The notes beneath the pieces were generated by a model. That model was not told the DNA's origin and did not search any database. It worked only from the letters and a program-made list of their open reading frames with translations. Shown piece by piece: positions 53,288-63,065 of a stretch of 64,000 nt of DNA. Each line of letters starts with the position of its first letter. The first letter of the stretch is position 1. Source of the stretch: Polaromonas glacialis (GTDB lineage Bacteria; Pseudomonadota; Gammaproteobacteria; Burkholderiales; Burkholderiaceae_C); assembly GCF_000709345.1 (NCBI RefSeq), contig NZ_KL448323.1, forward strand, positions 2,672,346-2,736,345, written 5' to 3'. The position numbers and the translations under genes are program-made.

Positions 53288-55084
53288 TCAGGCCAGTGCC
53301 GCGTCGGTGTCCATCAGCGCCCTGCTGCCGCTGCGCGCGGTGCGCATCAAGGTGGCGGTTTCAGGAAACAGCTTGGCAAAGTAAAACCGCGCCGTCTGCA
53401 CCTTGGCCAGGTAGAACGGATCGGTATTGCCGGCGGCGATCTCGCGCAGCGCGGTTTGCGCCATGCGCGCCCAGAAGTAGCCGAACACCAGGTGGCCAGC
53501 TACGCGCAGGTAGTCCACAGCGGCAGCGCCGACTTCGTCCGGGTTCTGGAAACCCTTGAAGCCCAGTTCGGTGGTGAACTTGTTCATCTGGTCGGCCAGG
53601 TAAGCCAGCGGGTTGATGAACTCGGCCATCTTCTCGTTGACGCCTTCCTCGGCAATCAAGGCGCCAATCACCTTGCCGAACTTCTTCAGCGTCGCGCCGT
53701 TGTTGCCCAGCACCTTGCGGCCCAGCAGGTCGAGCGACTGGATGGTGTTGGTGCCTTCGTAGATCATGTTGATGCGGTTGTCGCGCACCAGTTGTTCCAT
53801 GCCCCACTCCTTGACGTAGCCGTGGCCGCCGAACACCTGCATGCAGGCATTGGTGGCGATGTGGCCGTTGTCGGTCAGGAAGGCTTTGACGATGGGGGTC
53901 AGCAGCGCGACGATTTCGCCCGAATCCTTGCGCACCTTTTCGTCGGGGTGGTGCAATTCTTTGTCGAGCAGCAGCGTGCAGTAAACCGCCAGCGCCCGGC
54001 CGCCTTCGGCATAGGCCTTGGCGGTCAGCAGCATCTTGCGCACGTCCGGGTGGACGATGATCGGATCGGCCGGCTTGTCTTTCGCCTTGACGCCTGACAG
54101 CGAACGCATCTGGATGCGGTCCTTGGCATAGGCCAGCGCGTTCTGGTAGGCCACTTCGGTCAGGCCCAGCGACTGGTTGCCGACACCCAGGCGGGCGGCG
54201 TTCATCATCACGAACATCGCCGCCAGGCCCTTGTTGGGCGCGCCAACCAGGGTGCCCACGGCGTCTTCCATCACGATTTGCGCCGTCGCGTTGCCGTGGA
54301 TGCCCATCTTGTGTTCCAGGCTGCCGCACCAGATGCCGTTGCGCGAGCCGAGGGAGCCGTCTTCATTGACGTTGAACTTGGGCACGAGGAACAGGCTGAT
54401 GCCCTTGCTGCCCTGCGGCGCATCGGGCAGGCGGGCCAGCACCAGGTGCAGGATGTTGGACGTCATGTCGTGCTCGCCGGCGCTGATGAAAATCTTGTTG
54501 CCGGTCAGCTTGAACGTGCCGTCGGCCTGCGGTTCGGCCTTGGTGCGCAGCATCCCGAGGTCGGTGCCGCAATGCGGCTCGGTCAGGCACATGGTGCCGG
54601 TCCACTCGCCGCTGACCAGCTTGGGCAGGTAGAGCTTTTTCTGCGCGTCGGTGCCGTGCGCATGCAGCGCCTCGTAGGCGCCGTGCGACAGGCCGGGGTA
54701 CATGGTCCAGGCCTGGTTGGCCGAATTGAGCATTTCGTAGAAGCACTGGTTGACGACGAAAGGCAGACCCTGGCCGCCGTATTCGGGGTCGCAGCTCAGC
54801 GCTGCCCAGCCGCCCTCCACATACTTTGCATAGGCTTCCTTGAAACCCTTGGGCGGCGTGACCTCATGCGTCGCTTTGTCCAGCGTGCAGCCTTCCTCGT
54901 CGCCGCTGATGTTGAGCGGAAAGGTCACTTCGACCGCAAACTTCCCGCCTTCTTCAAGCACGGCGTTGATGGTGTCGGCGTCGATGTCGGCATGCGGCGG
55001 CAAGACCTTCAGCTCATCGGTGACCTTGAGCACTTCGTGCATGACGAACTGCATGTCGCGCAGGGGGGGGTTGTACTGGGGCAT
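53288..55084 (-). CDS. Acyl-CoA dehydrogenase (long FadE/DmdC-like form)
   Basis: 598-aa flavoenzyme for the first step of beta-oxidation. Blocks: EYGGQGLPFVVNQCFYEMLNSANQAW, MCLTEPHCGTDLGMLRTKAEP, GNKIFISAGEHDM and the catalytic-base region INMIYEGTNTIQSLDLLGRKVL (Glu). An extra C-terminal acyl-CoA dehydrogenase domain (about 470-598) makes it longer than the 390-aa standard. First enzyme gene after the TetR regulator. Confidence 0.95.
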   Translation of the reverse strand: MPQYNPPLRDMQFVMHEVLKVTDELKVLPPHADIDADTINAVLEEGGKFAVEVTFPLNISGDEEGCTLDKATHEVTPPKGFKEAYAKYVEGGWAALSCDPEYGGQGLPFVVNQCFYEMLNSANQAWTMYPGLSHGAYEALHAHGTDAQKKLYLPKLVSGEWTGTMCLTEPHCGTDLGMLRTKAEPQADGTFKLTGNKIFISAGEHDMTSNILHLVLARLPDAPQGSKGISLFLVPKFNVNEDGSLGSRNGIWCGSLEHKMGIHGNATAQIVMEDAVGTLVGAPNKGLAAMFVMMNAARLGVGNQSLGLTEVAYQNALAYAKDRIQMRSLSGVKAKDKPADPIIVHPDVRKMLLTAKAYAEGGRALAVYCTLLLDKELHHPDEKVRKDSGEIVALLTPIVKAFLTDNGHIATNACMQVFGGHGYVKEWGMEQLVRDNRINMIYEGTNTIQSLDLLGRKVLGNNGATLKKFGKVIGALIAEEGVNEKMAEFINPLAYLADQMNKFTTELGFKGFQNPDEVGAAAVDYLRVAGHLVFGYFWARMAQTALREIAAGNTDPFYLAKVQTARFYFAKLFPETATLMRTARSGSRALMDTDAALA

Positions 55085-55111
55085 TGAAATCCTTTGGCGT
55101 TAAGGGGGGTG

Positions 55112-55849
55112 TCAAGTGGGTTTAAAAGAAGAAGGGTTCGGCGATGTCGGCGACGCTTTCTGCGGCACTGGCGAAGCGGGGCTGGCGGGCGCGGCGGCAC
55201 TGCCATAGCGCGCCAGCATGTTGGCGAAGGCTGTCTTGGCCCGGGCGATGGAACCGGGTGTCTTCAGGAAGCGCGCTTCGTAGTGCAGCGCCAGGATGAG
55301 TCCGTGAATCTCGAACACCACCTGCTTCGCATCGGTATCCTGGTGAAAATGGCCCGCGTCCGTCGCCTGCACGACCGCCCGGTGCATCGCGGCCATCCAG
55401 GCGCGCACCGAGTCGGCGAGGGCGTCGCGCACCGGGCCGGGCCGGTCGTCGAATTCGACGGCGCCGCTGATGTAGAGGCAGCCCGAATCGATCTCCACCG
55501 AAGTGCGGTTCATCCAGTTGTCGAACATCGCATGCAGGCGCGGCAAGCCGCGCGGCTGGTGCAGCACCGGGAAGAAGACCTCCTCCTCGAACCGGACATG
55601 GTATTCACGCACGACCGAAATCTGCAGTTCTTCGCGCGAGCCGAAATGGGCGAACACGCCCGATTTGCTCATGTGCATGACCTCGGCCAGCGCGCCAATG
55701 CTCAGGCCTTCCAGACCGATCTGCGTCGCCAGACCCAGAGCCGCTTCCACGATGGCGGCCTTGGTCTGTTGGCCTTTTTGGACGCTTTTGGACGCGCCCC
55801 TGCCCGGAGAAGTGCGGGCGCTTTTGACGGAAGGTGAGCTGGCGGGCAT
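55112..55849 (-). CDS. TetR-family repressor of the beta-oxidation cluster
   Basis: 245 aa with a basic Ala/Ser/Pro-rich N-terminus (1-25). The TetR helix-turn-helix is IVEAALGLATQIGLEGLSIG, then LAEVMHMSKSGVFAHFGSRE. The C-terminal ligand domain has WMNRTSVEIDSGCLYISGAVEFDD. It heads the operon, 27 nt before the acyl-CoA dehydrogenase, with a palindrome just upstream. Probably relieved by acyl-CoA (inference). ATG 55849 chosen from the frame and helix-turn-helix position. Confidence 0.9.
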   Translation of the reverse strand: MPASSPSVKSARTSPGRGASKSVQKGQQTKAAIVEAALGLATQIGLEGLSIGALAEVMHMSKSGVFAHFGSREELQISVVREYHVRFEEEVFFPVLHQPRGLPRLHAMFDNWMNRTSVEIDSGCLYISGAVEFDDRPGPVRDALADSVRAWMAAMHRAVVQATDAGHFHQDTDAKQVVFEIHGLILALHYEARFLKTPGSIARAKTAFANMLARYGSAAAPASPASPVPQKASPTSPNPSSFKPT

Positions 55850-55874
55850 GGATCGAATTAATCAAGGCAATAAA

Positions 55875-55888
55875 AGAACGGTCGTTCT
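55875..55888. promoter_or_regulatory. Candidate operator of the TetR regulator
   Basis: AGAACG-GT-CGTTCT, a 6-bp inverted repeat with 2-nt centre, 26 nt before the TetR start. A site of this sort is typical for TetR repressors controlling their own operon. Confidence 0.6.
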
Positions 55889-55986
55889 ATTTTGCAGCAT
55901 TTTCATCGCAACCAGCAATTGCCCCTACATCTTTCTAGAGTTCAGCTCCTAAGTAAATCAAGGGTTTACCCTTTATTTTCAAAGAC

Positions 55987-56946
55987 TTACCGTGCAGGCG
56001 TACTCACGGTTCGCGTATTTTTGGCGGCCACCCGGGGCCGTGGCGCCACCCGCACCATCTCTTCGCGCAGCATCTCCACCAGTGCCGTTGCGGCGGGGGA
56101 CAGGCTGCGGTAGCGCCGGGTGACCAACCCGATCGGACGGGAAATGTCAGGCTCGACCAGCAGGCGGCGCACCACGCCGGGTTGGGGCGCGACCGCCGCC
56201 GCCATTTCCGGCAGCGCGGCAACCCCGAGCCCGCAGGCGACCATGGCGGTGATGGTGGCCAGGTGCTCGACCTCGTAGGTCGGCGCGAAGCGCAAGCGGT
56301 GCTCCAGCAGCGCGGCGTCCGCATACTGGCGCACGCTGGCGGGCAGCGGCATCGAAATGTGCGTCAGCGCGGCCACGTCGATCCAGCGCAGCGGGCCGCG
56401 CGCCTTGGCCAGCGCATGGCCGGGCGGAATCAGCAGGACAAAGCCATCGGAGGCCAGCGGCAGGTAGTCGAGGTCGGCATAGGCCGGATTGGCCGCCGTC
56501 AGCGCGAAATCCACCTGGCCGGCGCGCACCAGGTCAAAGGCCGGACCCGACAGCGTGTCCACGATCCGGAACTGAATGCCGGGGTGCAGCGCGCTGAAGC
56601 GGGCGCAGGCAGCAGGCACCACGGTGGCGGCCAGTGAAGGCAGCGCGGCCAGCGTCACCTTGCCCGACTGCAGTTCCACCACGTTGCGAACCGCGCGCAC
56701 CGCCTCGTCGGTCTGAGCGCGCAGCAGCAGCGCCTGCTCGGCAAATACCTGTCCGGTCGCCGTGAGCTGCACATTGCGGGTGGTCCGGTCAAACAGCCGC
56801 ACCGCCAGCGTTTCCTCCAGCCGCGTGACGACGCCGGAAACCGCCGACTGCGACAGGTTGACCTGCGCTGCGGTGCGGCGAAAGCTCAGGGTGGCGGCCA
56901 GGGCCAGGAAAACATCGAGTTCGCGAAGTGACCAATTGATCTGCAT
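55987..56946 (-). CDS. LysR-family regulator of the dehydrogenase / BKACE operon
   Basis: 319 aa. Winged helix MQINWSLRELDVFLALAATLSFRRTAAQVNLSQSAVSGVVTRLEE at the start, LysR effector domain about 90-300 (ALPSLAATVVPAACARF, ACGLGVAALPEMAA). Divergent from the 57-60 kb catabolic operon with 98 bp between holding a palindrome, so it most likely activates it. Confidence 0.9.
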   Translation of the reverse strand: MQINWSLRELDVFLALAATLSFRRTAAQVNLSQSAVSGVVTRLEETLAVRLFDRTTRNVQLTATGQVFAEQALLLRAQTDEAVRAVRNVVELQSGKVTLAALPSLAATVVPAACARFSALHPGIQFRIVDTLSGPAFDLVRAGQVDFALTAANPAYADLDYLPLASDGFVLLIPPGHALAKARGPLRWIDVAALTHISMPLPASVRQYADAALLEHRLRFAPTYEVEHLATITAMVACGLGVAALPEMAAAVAPQPGVVRRLLVEPDISRPIGLVTRRYRSLSPAATALVEMLREEMVRVAPRPRVAAKNTRTVSTPAR

Positions 56947-56956
56947 AGCAAATCAG

Positions 56957-56968
56957 TTTATCGATAAA
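56957..56968. promoter_or_regulatory. Palindromic candidate LysR operator
   Basis: TTTATCGATAAA, a perfect 12-bp palindrome 10 bp before the LysR start codon and about 76 bp before the dehydrogenase start, in the divergent region. Confidence 0.55.
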
Positions 56969-57044
56969 AACGGCTGGACAGCGCAATGAGCGCCTCCTAG
57001 ACTCGCCCGAAAGCCAACTTTCCTGTTTTGCAAAAGGACTTCTC

Positions 57045-58004
57045 TTGAACCTGCTTCCCGCCCATCCCAAAAACGTACATGCCGTGATTGTCGGCGGCGG
57101 CACCATGGGGGCCGATGTGGCCGTCGTGCTGGCGCGCGGCGGCTGCCGCGTAACGGTGATTGATCCGAGCGAAGCCAAGCGCGCGCAACTGCAGGCCCAT
57201 GTACGGCAAGGCCTGACGCCGCTCGGACTGGAACGCCGCGCAGACCTGGTGACGGCGATGCCCGCGCTGCCATCCGTGGCGTGGGGCGACGTCGCGCTGG
57301 TGGTGGAATGCATTCCGGAAAATCTGCCGATGAAGCAGCAACTGTTCGCAGAACTGATGAACCACGCGCCAGCCTTCACGGTGCTCGCCAGCAACAGTTC
57401 GAGCTTTCCGATCAGCGCGATTGCGCAAGGGCTCGACACACGCGAGCGCATGCTGGGGCTGCACTTTTTCATGCCGGCCCACCTGGTGCCGTTGGTAGAA
57501 GTGGTGCGCGGTCCGGACTCCGACCCGGAACTGGCTGACAGCCTGTGCGCCTTCATGCGCGGCTGCGGCAGCGTGCCGGTACTGGTACGCAAGGACAAGC
57601 CCGGCTTTCTGGCCAACCGCCTGCAGCATGCACTGGCCCGCGAGGCCTTTGCGATGATCGACGAAGGTATCGCCACGCCTGAAGACGTGGACGCGGCCGT
57701 GCGATTCGGCTTCGGCTTTCGCTACCTGGCCGCCGGCCCCGTGCTGCAGCGCGACCATGCCGGACTGGACGTGCACTGCGCCGCCGCCGCCACGATGTAC
57801 CCCAGCCTTTCCAGCACCACCGAGCCGGCTCGCGTGCTGCAGGCGCATGTCGATGCAGGGCGGCTGGGCATGAAGACCGGCGCCGGTTTTTACGAATGGC
57901 CCGAAGCGCGTCGCCTCGCGGAACGCGCGCGCTACGACCGCTTACTGCAGCAGGGGCTGGACCTGCTGGCCGATGAACTCCCCCCACTTGACACGACCTT
58001 TTGA
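57045..58004 (+). CDS. 3-hydroxyacyl-CoA dehydrogenase family protein, TTG start
   Basis: 319 aa from TTG 57045 with AAAAGGA 6 nt upstream; the next Met lies inside the Rossmann motif, so the TTG is needed. N-terminal VIVGGGTMGADVAVVLARGGCRV (GxGxxG), VALVVECIPENLPMKQQLFAEL, MLGLHFFMPAHLVPLVEVV (catalytic His), then C-terminal KPGFLANRLQHALAREAFAM and LGMKTGAGFYEW. It oxidises a 3-hydroxyacid or 3-hydroxyacyl-CoA with NAD. Being paired with a BKACE gene points to a 3-hydroxy to 3-keto acid step, as with carnitine dehydrogenase; substrate unknown. Confidence 0.9.
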   Translation: MNLLPAHPKNVHAVIVGGGTMGADVAVVLARGGCRVTVIDPSEAKRAQLQAHVRQGLTPLGLERRADLVTAMPALPSVAWGDVALVVECIPENLPMKQQLFAELMNHAPAFTVLASNSSSFPISAIAQGLDTRERMLGLHFFMPAHLVPLVEVVRGPDSDPELADSLCAFMRGCGSVPVLVRKDKPGFLANRLQHALAREAFAMIDEGIATPEDVDAAVRFGFGFRYLAAGPVLQRDHAGLDVHCAAAATMYPSLSSTTEPARVLQAHVDAGRLGMKTGAGFYEWPEARRLAERARYDRLLQQGLDLLADELPPLDTTF

Positions 58005-58015
58005 ACGCCCACTCC

Positions 58016-58837
58016 ATGACCTTTGAACCGCTCATCATCACCGTGGCGCCCAACGGCGCCTACAAGCAGGCCCACGACCACGCCGCAGTCCCGCTGACCG
58101 CCGCCAGCCTGGCCAGCACCGCCAAGGCCTGCCTGGACGCAGGCGCCGCCATGCTGCACCTGCACATCCGTGACGCGCAAGGCCGGCACAGCCTGGATGT
58201 GCAGGGTTACCGCGATGCCCTGCAGGCCGTCAAGGTTGCCGTGGGCGATGCCATGGTGCTGCAAATCACCAGCGAAGCGGCCCGCGTTTACCAGGCGCCC
58301 GAACAGATCGCCATGGTGCAGGCCCTGCATCCCGAAGCCGTATCGGTCGCGCTGCGCGAACTGGACCAGCCGGGCATTGGCGAAGCTGGCCTGGCGGCAT
58401 TTTTTGGCTGGCTGGCGCGCGAGCGGGTCATGACGCAAGTCATCCTGTACGACGTGGCCGACCTGCAGCGCTGGCAAGCCCTGCAGGGGCGCGGCGTGAT
58501 TCCCGAGGCGCCCTGGTTTTTGCTGTTCGTGCTGGGCCGCTACACCACCGGGCAGACCTCCAGCCCGCGCGACCTGGTTCCTTTTGTGCATGCCCACACC
58601 GGGCCCGAGCCCTGGGCTGTCTGCGCGTTTGGCGCCACCGAGCATGCCTGCGTGACCGCTGCCGCCGCCCTGGGCGGCCATGTGCGGGTGGGTTTTGAAA
58701 ACAATCTTCAGCTTAAAGACGGCCAGCCAGCACCCGACAACGCGGCCCTGGTCCGGCAGGCCGCAGAGGCCGCCTTGAGCCTGGGCCGCCCGCTGGCCAG
58801 CGCGCAAGACATACGCCAGCGCTTCGGCGCGGCCTGA
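58016..58837 (+). CDS. Beta-keto acid cleavage enzyme (BKACE, DUF849)
   Basis: 273 aa from ATG 58016 (MTFEPLIITVAPNGAYK); a TTG at 58001 overlapping the previous stop is the alternative. TIM-barrel with the zinc motif AAMLHLHIRDAQGRHSLD (HxH) and acidic EAVSVALRELDQ. BKACE enzymes condense a beta-keto acid with acetyl-CoA and cleave it to acetoacetate plus an acyl-CoA. The context suggests the keto acid comes from the upstream dehydrogenase. Confidence 0.92.
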   Translation: MTFEPLIITVAPNGAYKQAHDHAAVPLTAASLASTAKACLDAGAAMLHLHIRDAQGRHSLDVQGYRDALQAVKVAVGDAMVLQITSEAARVYQAPEQIAMVQALHPEAVSVALRELDQPGIGEAGLAAFFGWLARERVMTQVILYDVADLQRWQALQGRGVIPEAPWFLLFVLGRYTTGQTSSPRDLVPFVHAHTGPEPWAVCAFGATEHACVTAAAALGGHVRVGFENNLQLKDGQPAPDNAALVRQAAEAALSLGRPLASAQDIRQRFGAA

Positions 58838-58862
58838 GCCTTTCAACAACGAAGGAGACAAC

Positions 58863-59855
58863 ATGAACCGCACCGCTTTTCTGAAACTCGGCGCCACACT
58901 GGGCGCTGCCGTGACCCTGGCCTTGCTGATACCGCTGGCCAGCCATGCGCAAGACAGCTACCCCAGCAAGACCATCCGTTTCGTGGTGCCCTACCCGCCC
59001 GGTGGCCCGACCGACCTGATGGCGCGGCTGCTGAGTGTCGAGTTGCAAAACCGCCTGGGCGTCACGGTGATCGTGGACAACAAGGGCGGCGCCGGCGGCA
59101 ACCTGGGCAGTGCAGAAGTCGCCAGGCAGTCGCCGGCCGACGGCCACACGCTGCTACTGGCGGCCAGCGGCCCGATGGCGGTCAATTCCACGCTGTTTCG
59201 CAGCATGCCCTTCAATCCGCTGACCGACCTTGCGCCGGTGATCCAGATTTCAGCGTTTCCCTTGGTGCTGGAAGTCAATCCCAAGCTGGGCGTGAAAACC
59301 GTCAAGGAACTGGTGGCGCTGGCCAAGTCCAGCAAAGACCTGAGTTTTGCATCCGCCGGCAACGGCACGCCGCAGCATCTGGCGGGAGAGTTGTTCAACA
59401 CCCAGATGGACATCAAGATTCCCCACATTCCCTACCGCGGCGCAGGCCCGGCGCTGAACGACCTGCTGGGCGGCCAGGTCAACGTGATGTTCGACATTCT
59501 GGGCAGCTCGCTGCCCTACATCCAGGCCGGCAAGCTCACGCCGCTGGCCGTGACCTCGGCCAAACGCAGCACGCTGCTGCCCAATGTGCCGACGATGGCC
59601 GAAGCCGGCGTGGCTGGTTACGAATTCACCGGCTGGCATGGAATTGCCGTTCGCACCGGCACGCCAGCGCCGGTGATCGACAAGCTCAACAGCACGCTCA
59701 ACGCCATCTTCAAGGAGCCCGAGTTCCACAAGAAATGGGAAGCGCTGGGCACACCCGTCGTGGGCGGCACCGCAGCCCAGTTCGGCGAACTGATCAAGAA
59801 GGAAACCGTGCGCCTGGGCAAGGTGGTCAAGGATTCGGGCGTCACGCTGGATTGA
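58863..59855 (+). CDS. Bug-type (TctC family) periplasmic receptor
   Basis: 330 aa. Signal peptide MNRTAFLKLGATLGAAVTLALLIPLASHA. The Bug family starts YPSKTIRFVVPYPPGGPTDLMARLL; inner blocks are NKGGAGGNLGSAEVARQSPADGHTLLLA, DLSFASAGNGTPQHLAGELF and IPHIPYRGAGPALNDLLGGQVNVMFD. Binds a carboxylate and probably supplies the operon substrate. No TctAB permease nearby, as is common for Bug receptors. Confidence 0.93.
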   Translation: MNRTAFLKLGATLGAAVTLALLIPLASHAQDSYPSKTIRFVVPYPPGGPTDLMARLLSVELQNRLGVTVIVDNKGGAGGNLGSAEVARQSPADGHTLLLAASGPMAVNSTLFRSMPFNPLTDLAPVIQISAFPLVLEVNPKLGVKTVKELVALAKSSKDLSFASAGNGTPQHLAGELFNTQMDIKIPHIPYRGAGPALNDLLGGQVNVMFDILGSSLPYIQAGKLTPLAVTSAKRSTLLPNVPTMAEAGVAGYEFTGWHGIAVRTGTPAPVIDKLNSTLNAIFKEPEFHKKWEALGTPVVGGTAAQFGELIKKETVRLGKVVKDSGVTLD

Positions 59856-59908
59856 GAGTTCAGCCCCATGCTGCCTTCCAGCTGATCAGGACTGGCACGC
59901 CAGTCCTG

Positions 59909-59958
59909 ATTTGATAGCTGCACACGCTTGACTGCATTGCGCAAACACCCTGTTTGAC
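59909..59958 (+). repeat. Interspersed repeat, copy 13
   Basis: ATTTGATAGCTGCACACGCT, TTGCGCAAACACCCTGTTT. It follows a perfect hairpin AGGACTGG-CACG-CCAGTCCT (59888-59907) that may end the Bug operon. Confidence 0.7.
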
Positions 59959-60004
59959 TATAAATACTGCGTGCTGGTCGAAAAAACCCCGCCAGCAGAC
60001 ATGC

Positions 60005-61036
<1,032 letters not shown>

Positions 61037-61057
61037 TCACGCGCCCCAAAACCCGCC

Positions 61058-63040
61058 TCAAGCGTCTTTGGCTGGAACCACAGGGATCTGCGCAGGCTCG
61101 CCAGCGCCACAGTCTCGATGCGGATGGTAGCCATGCACCAGCCGAAGCAGGATGGCGCGCATCACCGGCTCCTGGTTGAGTGTGGCGGCATGGCGCATGT
61201 CCACCAGAATGGGCGCGAGCTCAAGCCAGGGAACAAAATCCTCATGCGCCTTCATGATCCGCTGATGCGCCGTTTTCTCGGGGTTGTCGCCGATCAGCAG
61301 TTCCTCGTAGAGCTTCTCGCCGGGGCGAAGGCCGGTGATTTTGATTTCGATATCACCCTCGGGGTTGTGTTCATCGCGCAGGCTCAGGCCTGACAGTTGC
61401 GCCATGCGCCGGGCCAGATCGACGATCTTTAGCGGGCTGCCCATGTCCAGCACGAACACGTCGCCGCCATGGGCCATGGCGCCCGCCTGCAGCACCAGCT
61501 GGGCGGCCTCGGGAATCGTCATGAAATAGCGGGTGACTTCGGGATGCGTGACCGTCAGCGGGCCGCCGTCGCGCAGCTGCTTGCGAAACAGCGGCACCAC
61601 GCTGCCGCTGCTGCCCAGCACATTGCCAAAGCGCACCATGGCAAACACGGTGCGGTTGGGGACTTCGGCACTGTAGCTGCCGTCGGGGAACACGAAGCGC
61701 ACCGCCGGGCTGGCCGCCAGCGCCTGAAGCACGAGTTCGGCCATACGCTTGGTCGCGCCCATAACATTGGTGGGGCGAACCGCCTTGTCGGTGGAAATCA
61801 GCACGAAATGCGCCGTTCCGCTTTCCATGGCCGCGCGGGCGGCGTTCAGGGTGCCAAAGACATTGTTCAGCACGCCCTCCGACGGATTGCTCTCGACCAG
61901 CGGTACATGCTTGTAGGCCGCTGCGTGGTAGAGCGTTTGCGGGCGGTAAAGATTACAAATTTCCTTCAAGCGACCAAAGTTCCCGACGCTGGCCAGCAGG
62001 GGAACCACGTCCACCGACCACCCATGCTCACTGCACAGGCTCAGAAGTTCGCCATGTATGGTGTAGAGGGCAAATTCATTGAGTTCAACCAGCACCAGCC
62101 GGCGCGGCATTTCCCTTGCGATCTGACGGCACAATTCGCTGCCAATACTGCCGCCGGCCCCAGTGACGAGTACAGTCTTGCCCGCCAGGTCGCGTGCCAG
62201 CAAGGTCGAATCGGGCGGTACAGGCGGGCGCCCCAAAAGGTCTTCAACATCCAATTCCTGAAAATCCTGAATCGTCACCCGCCCCGACGCCAGATCCACC
62301 ATACCGGGCAAGGTACGAACGTGAACCGGTAACTCCCGCAGGCTGTCAATGATTTCATTGCGGCGCGCACGGTCCAGGGCCGGCATGGCCAGCAAAATGT
62401 CAGTCACACCCATGCGCTCCACCGCATCGGCCACCTCGCCTGGCGCCATGATGTCAACCCCATTGATGCTTCGTCCGGCCTTGGTCTTGTCGTCGTCGAT
62501 GAAGCCCAGCAGCACGAACTGTCGCGCCACGCCCAAGGCGGAGGCTGTTTGCACACCCGCTTCGCCAGCGCCGTAAATCAGCAAACGTCCTGCCGCATGG
62601 CGCGCCTTGCCTGACCAACCTGCCAGCCAGAAGCGCGCCAAGGCACGGCTGGTTCCCACCAGCAGCAAAAACAGCAGCGGCTGAATCAGCCCCACGCTGC
62701 GCGGCACCCCCTCCCACTTGAACCACAACAGGGCAAAGAAGAACAGCAGTCCATAGACCCCGACCGCCTTGGCCGTCGTGGCCAGCGCCGCCATGCCGGT
62801 ATAACGAAAAATGGCGCGGTATAGCCCGAAGCGAACAAAGATGGGAATCGCCAGCAAGGGGGCTAGCAGGTAAACATACTTCTGCTGGAGCTCCGGCAGA
62901 CCCGTCTGGTCAATGCGCAAATAGAAAGCGGCCCAAACCGAGACCAGTGCAAGCACCAGATCGAGCACAAGAACCACCACGCGCTTGAGAGGGCGCGGCA
63001 GACCCAGCAAGGGCTGGGCTATTAATTTATTCAATGGCAT
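61058..63040 (-). CDS. Membrane nucleotide-sugar 4,6-dehydratase (PglF/WbpM/CapD type)
   Basis: 660 aa. Four N-terminal helices (about 17-130) and a CoA-binding-like Rossmann (about 140-260: LLIYGAGEAGVQTASALGVA). The SDR dehydratase begins GKTVLVTGAGGSIGSELCRQ (about 285), with YHAAAYKHVPLVESNPSEG, then LISTDKAVRPTNVMGATKRMAE, whose MxxxK replaces YxxxK as in PglF. Makes UDP-4-keto-6-deoxy sugars for bacillosamine or related glycans. The acetyltransferase and sugar transferase genes lie just upstream; an aminotransferase is not between them. Confidence 0.93.
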   Translation of the reverse strand: MPLNKLIAQPLLGLPRPLKRVVVLVLDLVLALVSVWAAFYLRIDQTGLPELQQKYVYLLAPLLAIPIFVRFGLYRAIFRYTGMAALATTAKAVGVYGLLFFFALLWFKWEGVPRSVGLIQPLLFLLLVGTSRALARFWLAGWSGKARHAAGRLLIYGAGEAGVQTASALGVARQFVLLGFIDDDKTKAGRSINGVDIMAPGEVADAVERMGVTDILLAMPALDRARRNEIIDSLRELPVHVRTLPGMVDLASGRVTIQDFQELDVEDLLGRPPVPPDSTLLARDLAGKTVLVTGAGGSIGSELCRQIAREMPRRLVLVELNEFALYTIHGELLSLCSEHGWSVDVVPLLASVGNFGRLKEICNLYRPQTLYHAAAYKHVPLVESNPSEGVLNNVFGTLNAARAAMESGTAHFVLISTDKAVRPTNVMGATKRMAELVLQALAASPAVRFVFPDGSYSAEVPNRTVFAMVRFGNVLGSSGSVVPLFRKQLRDGGPLTVTHPEVTRYFMTIPEAAQLVLQAGAMAHGGDVFVLDMGSPLKIVDLARRMAQLSGLSLRDEHNPEGDIEIKITGLRPGEKLYEELLIGDNPEKTAHQRIMKAHEDFVPWLELAPILVDMRHAATLNQEPVMRAILLRLVHGYHPHRDCGAGEPAQIPVVPAKDA

Positions 63041-63065
63041 TTCGGTTTCTTTTAATTTCTTATAT

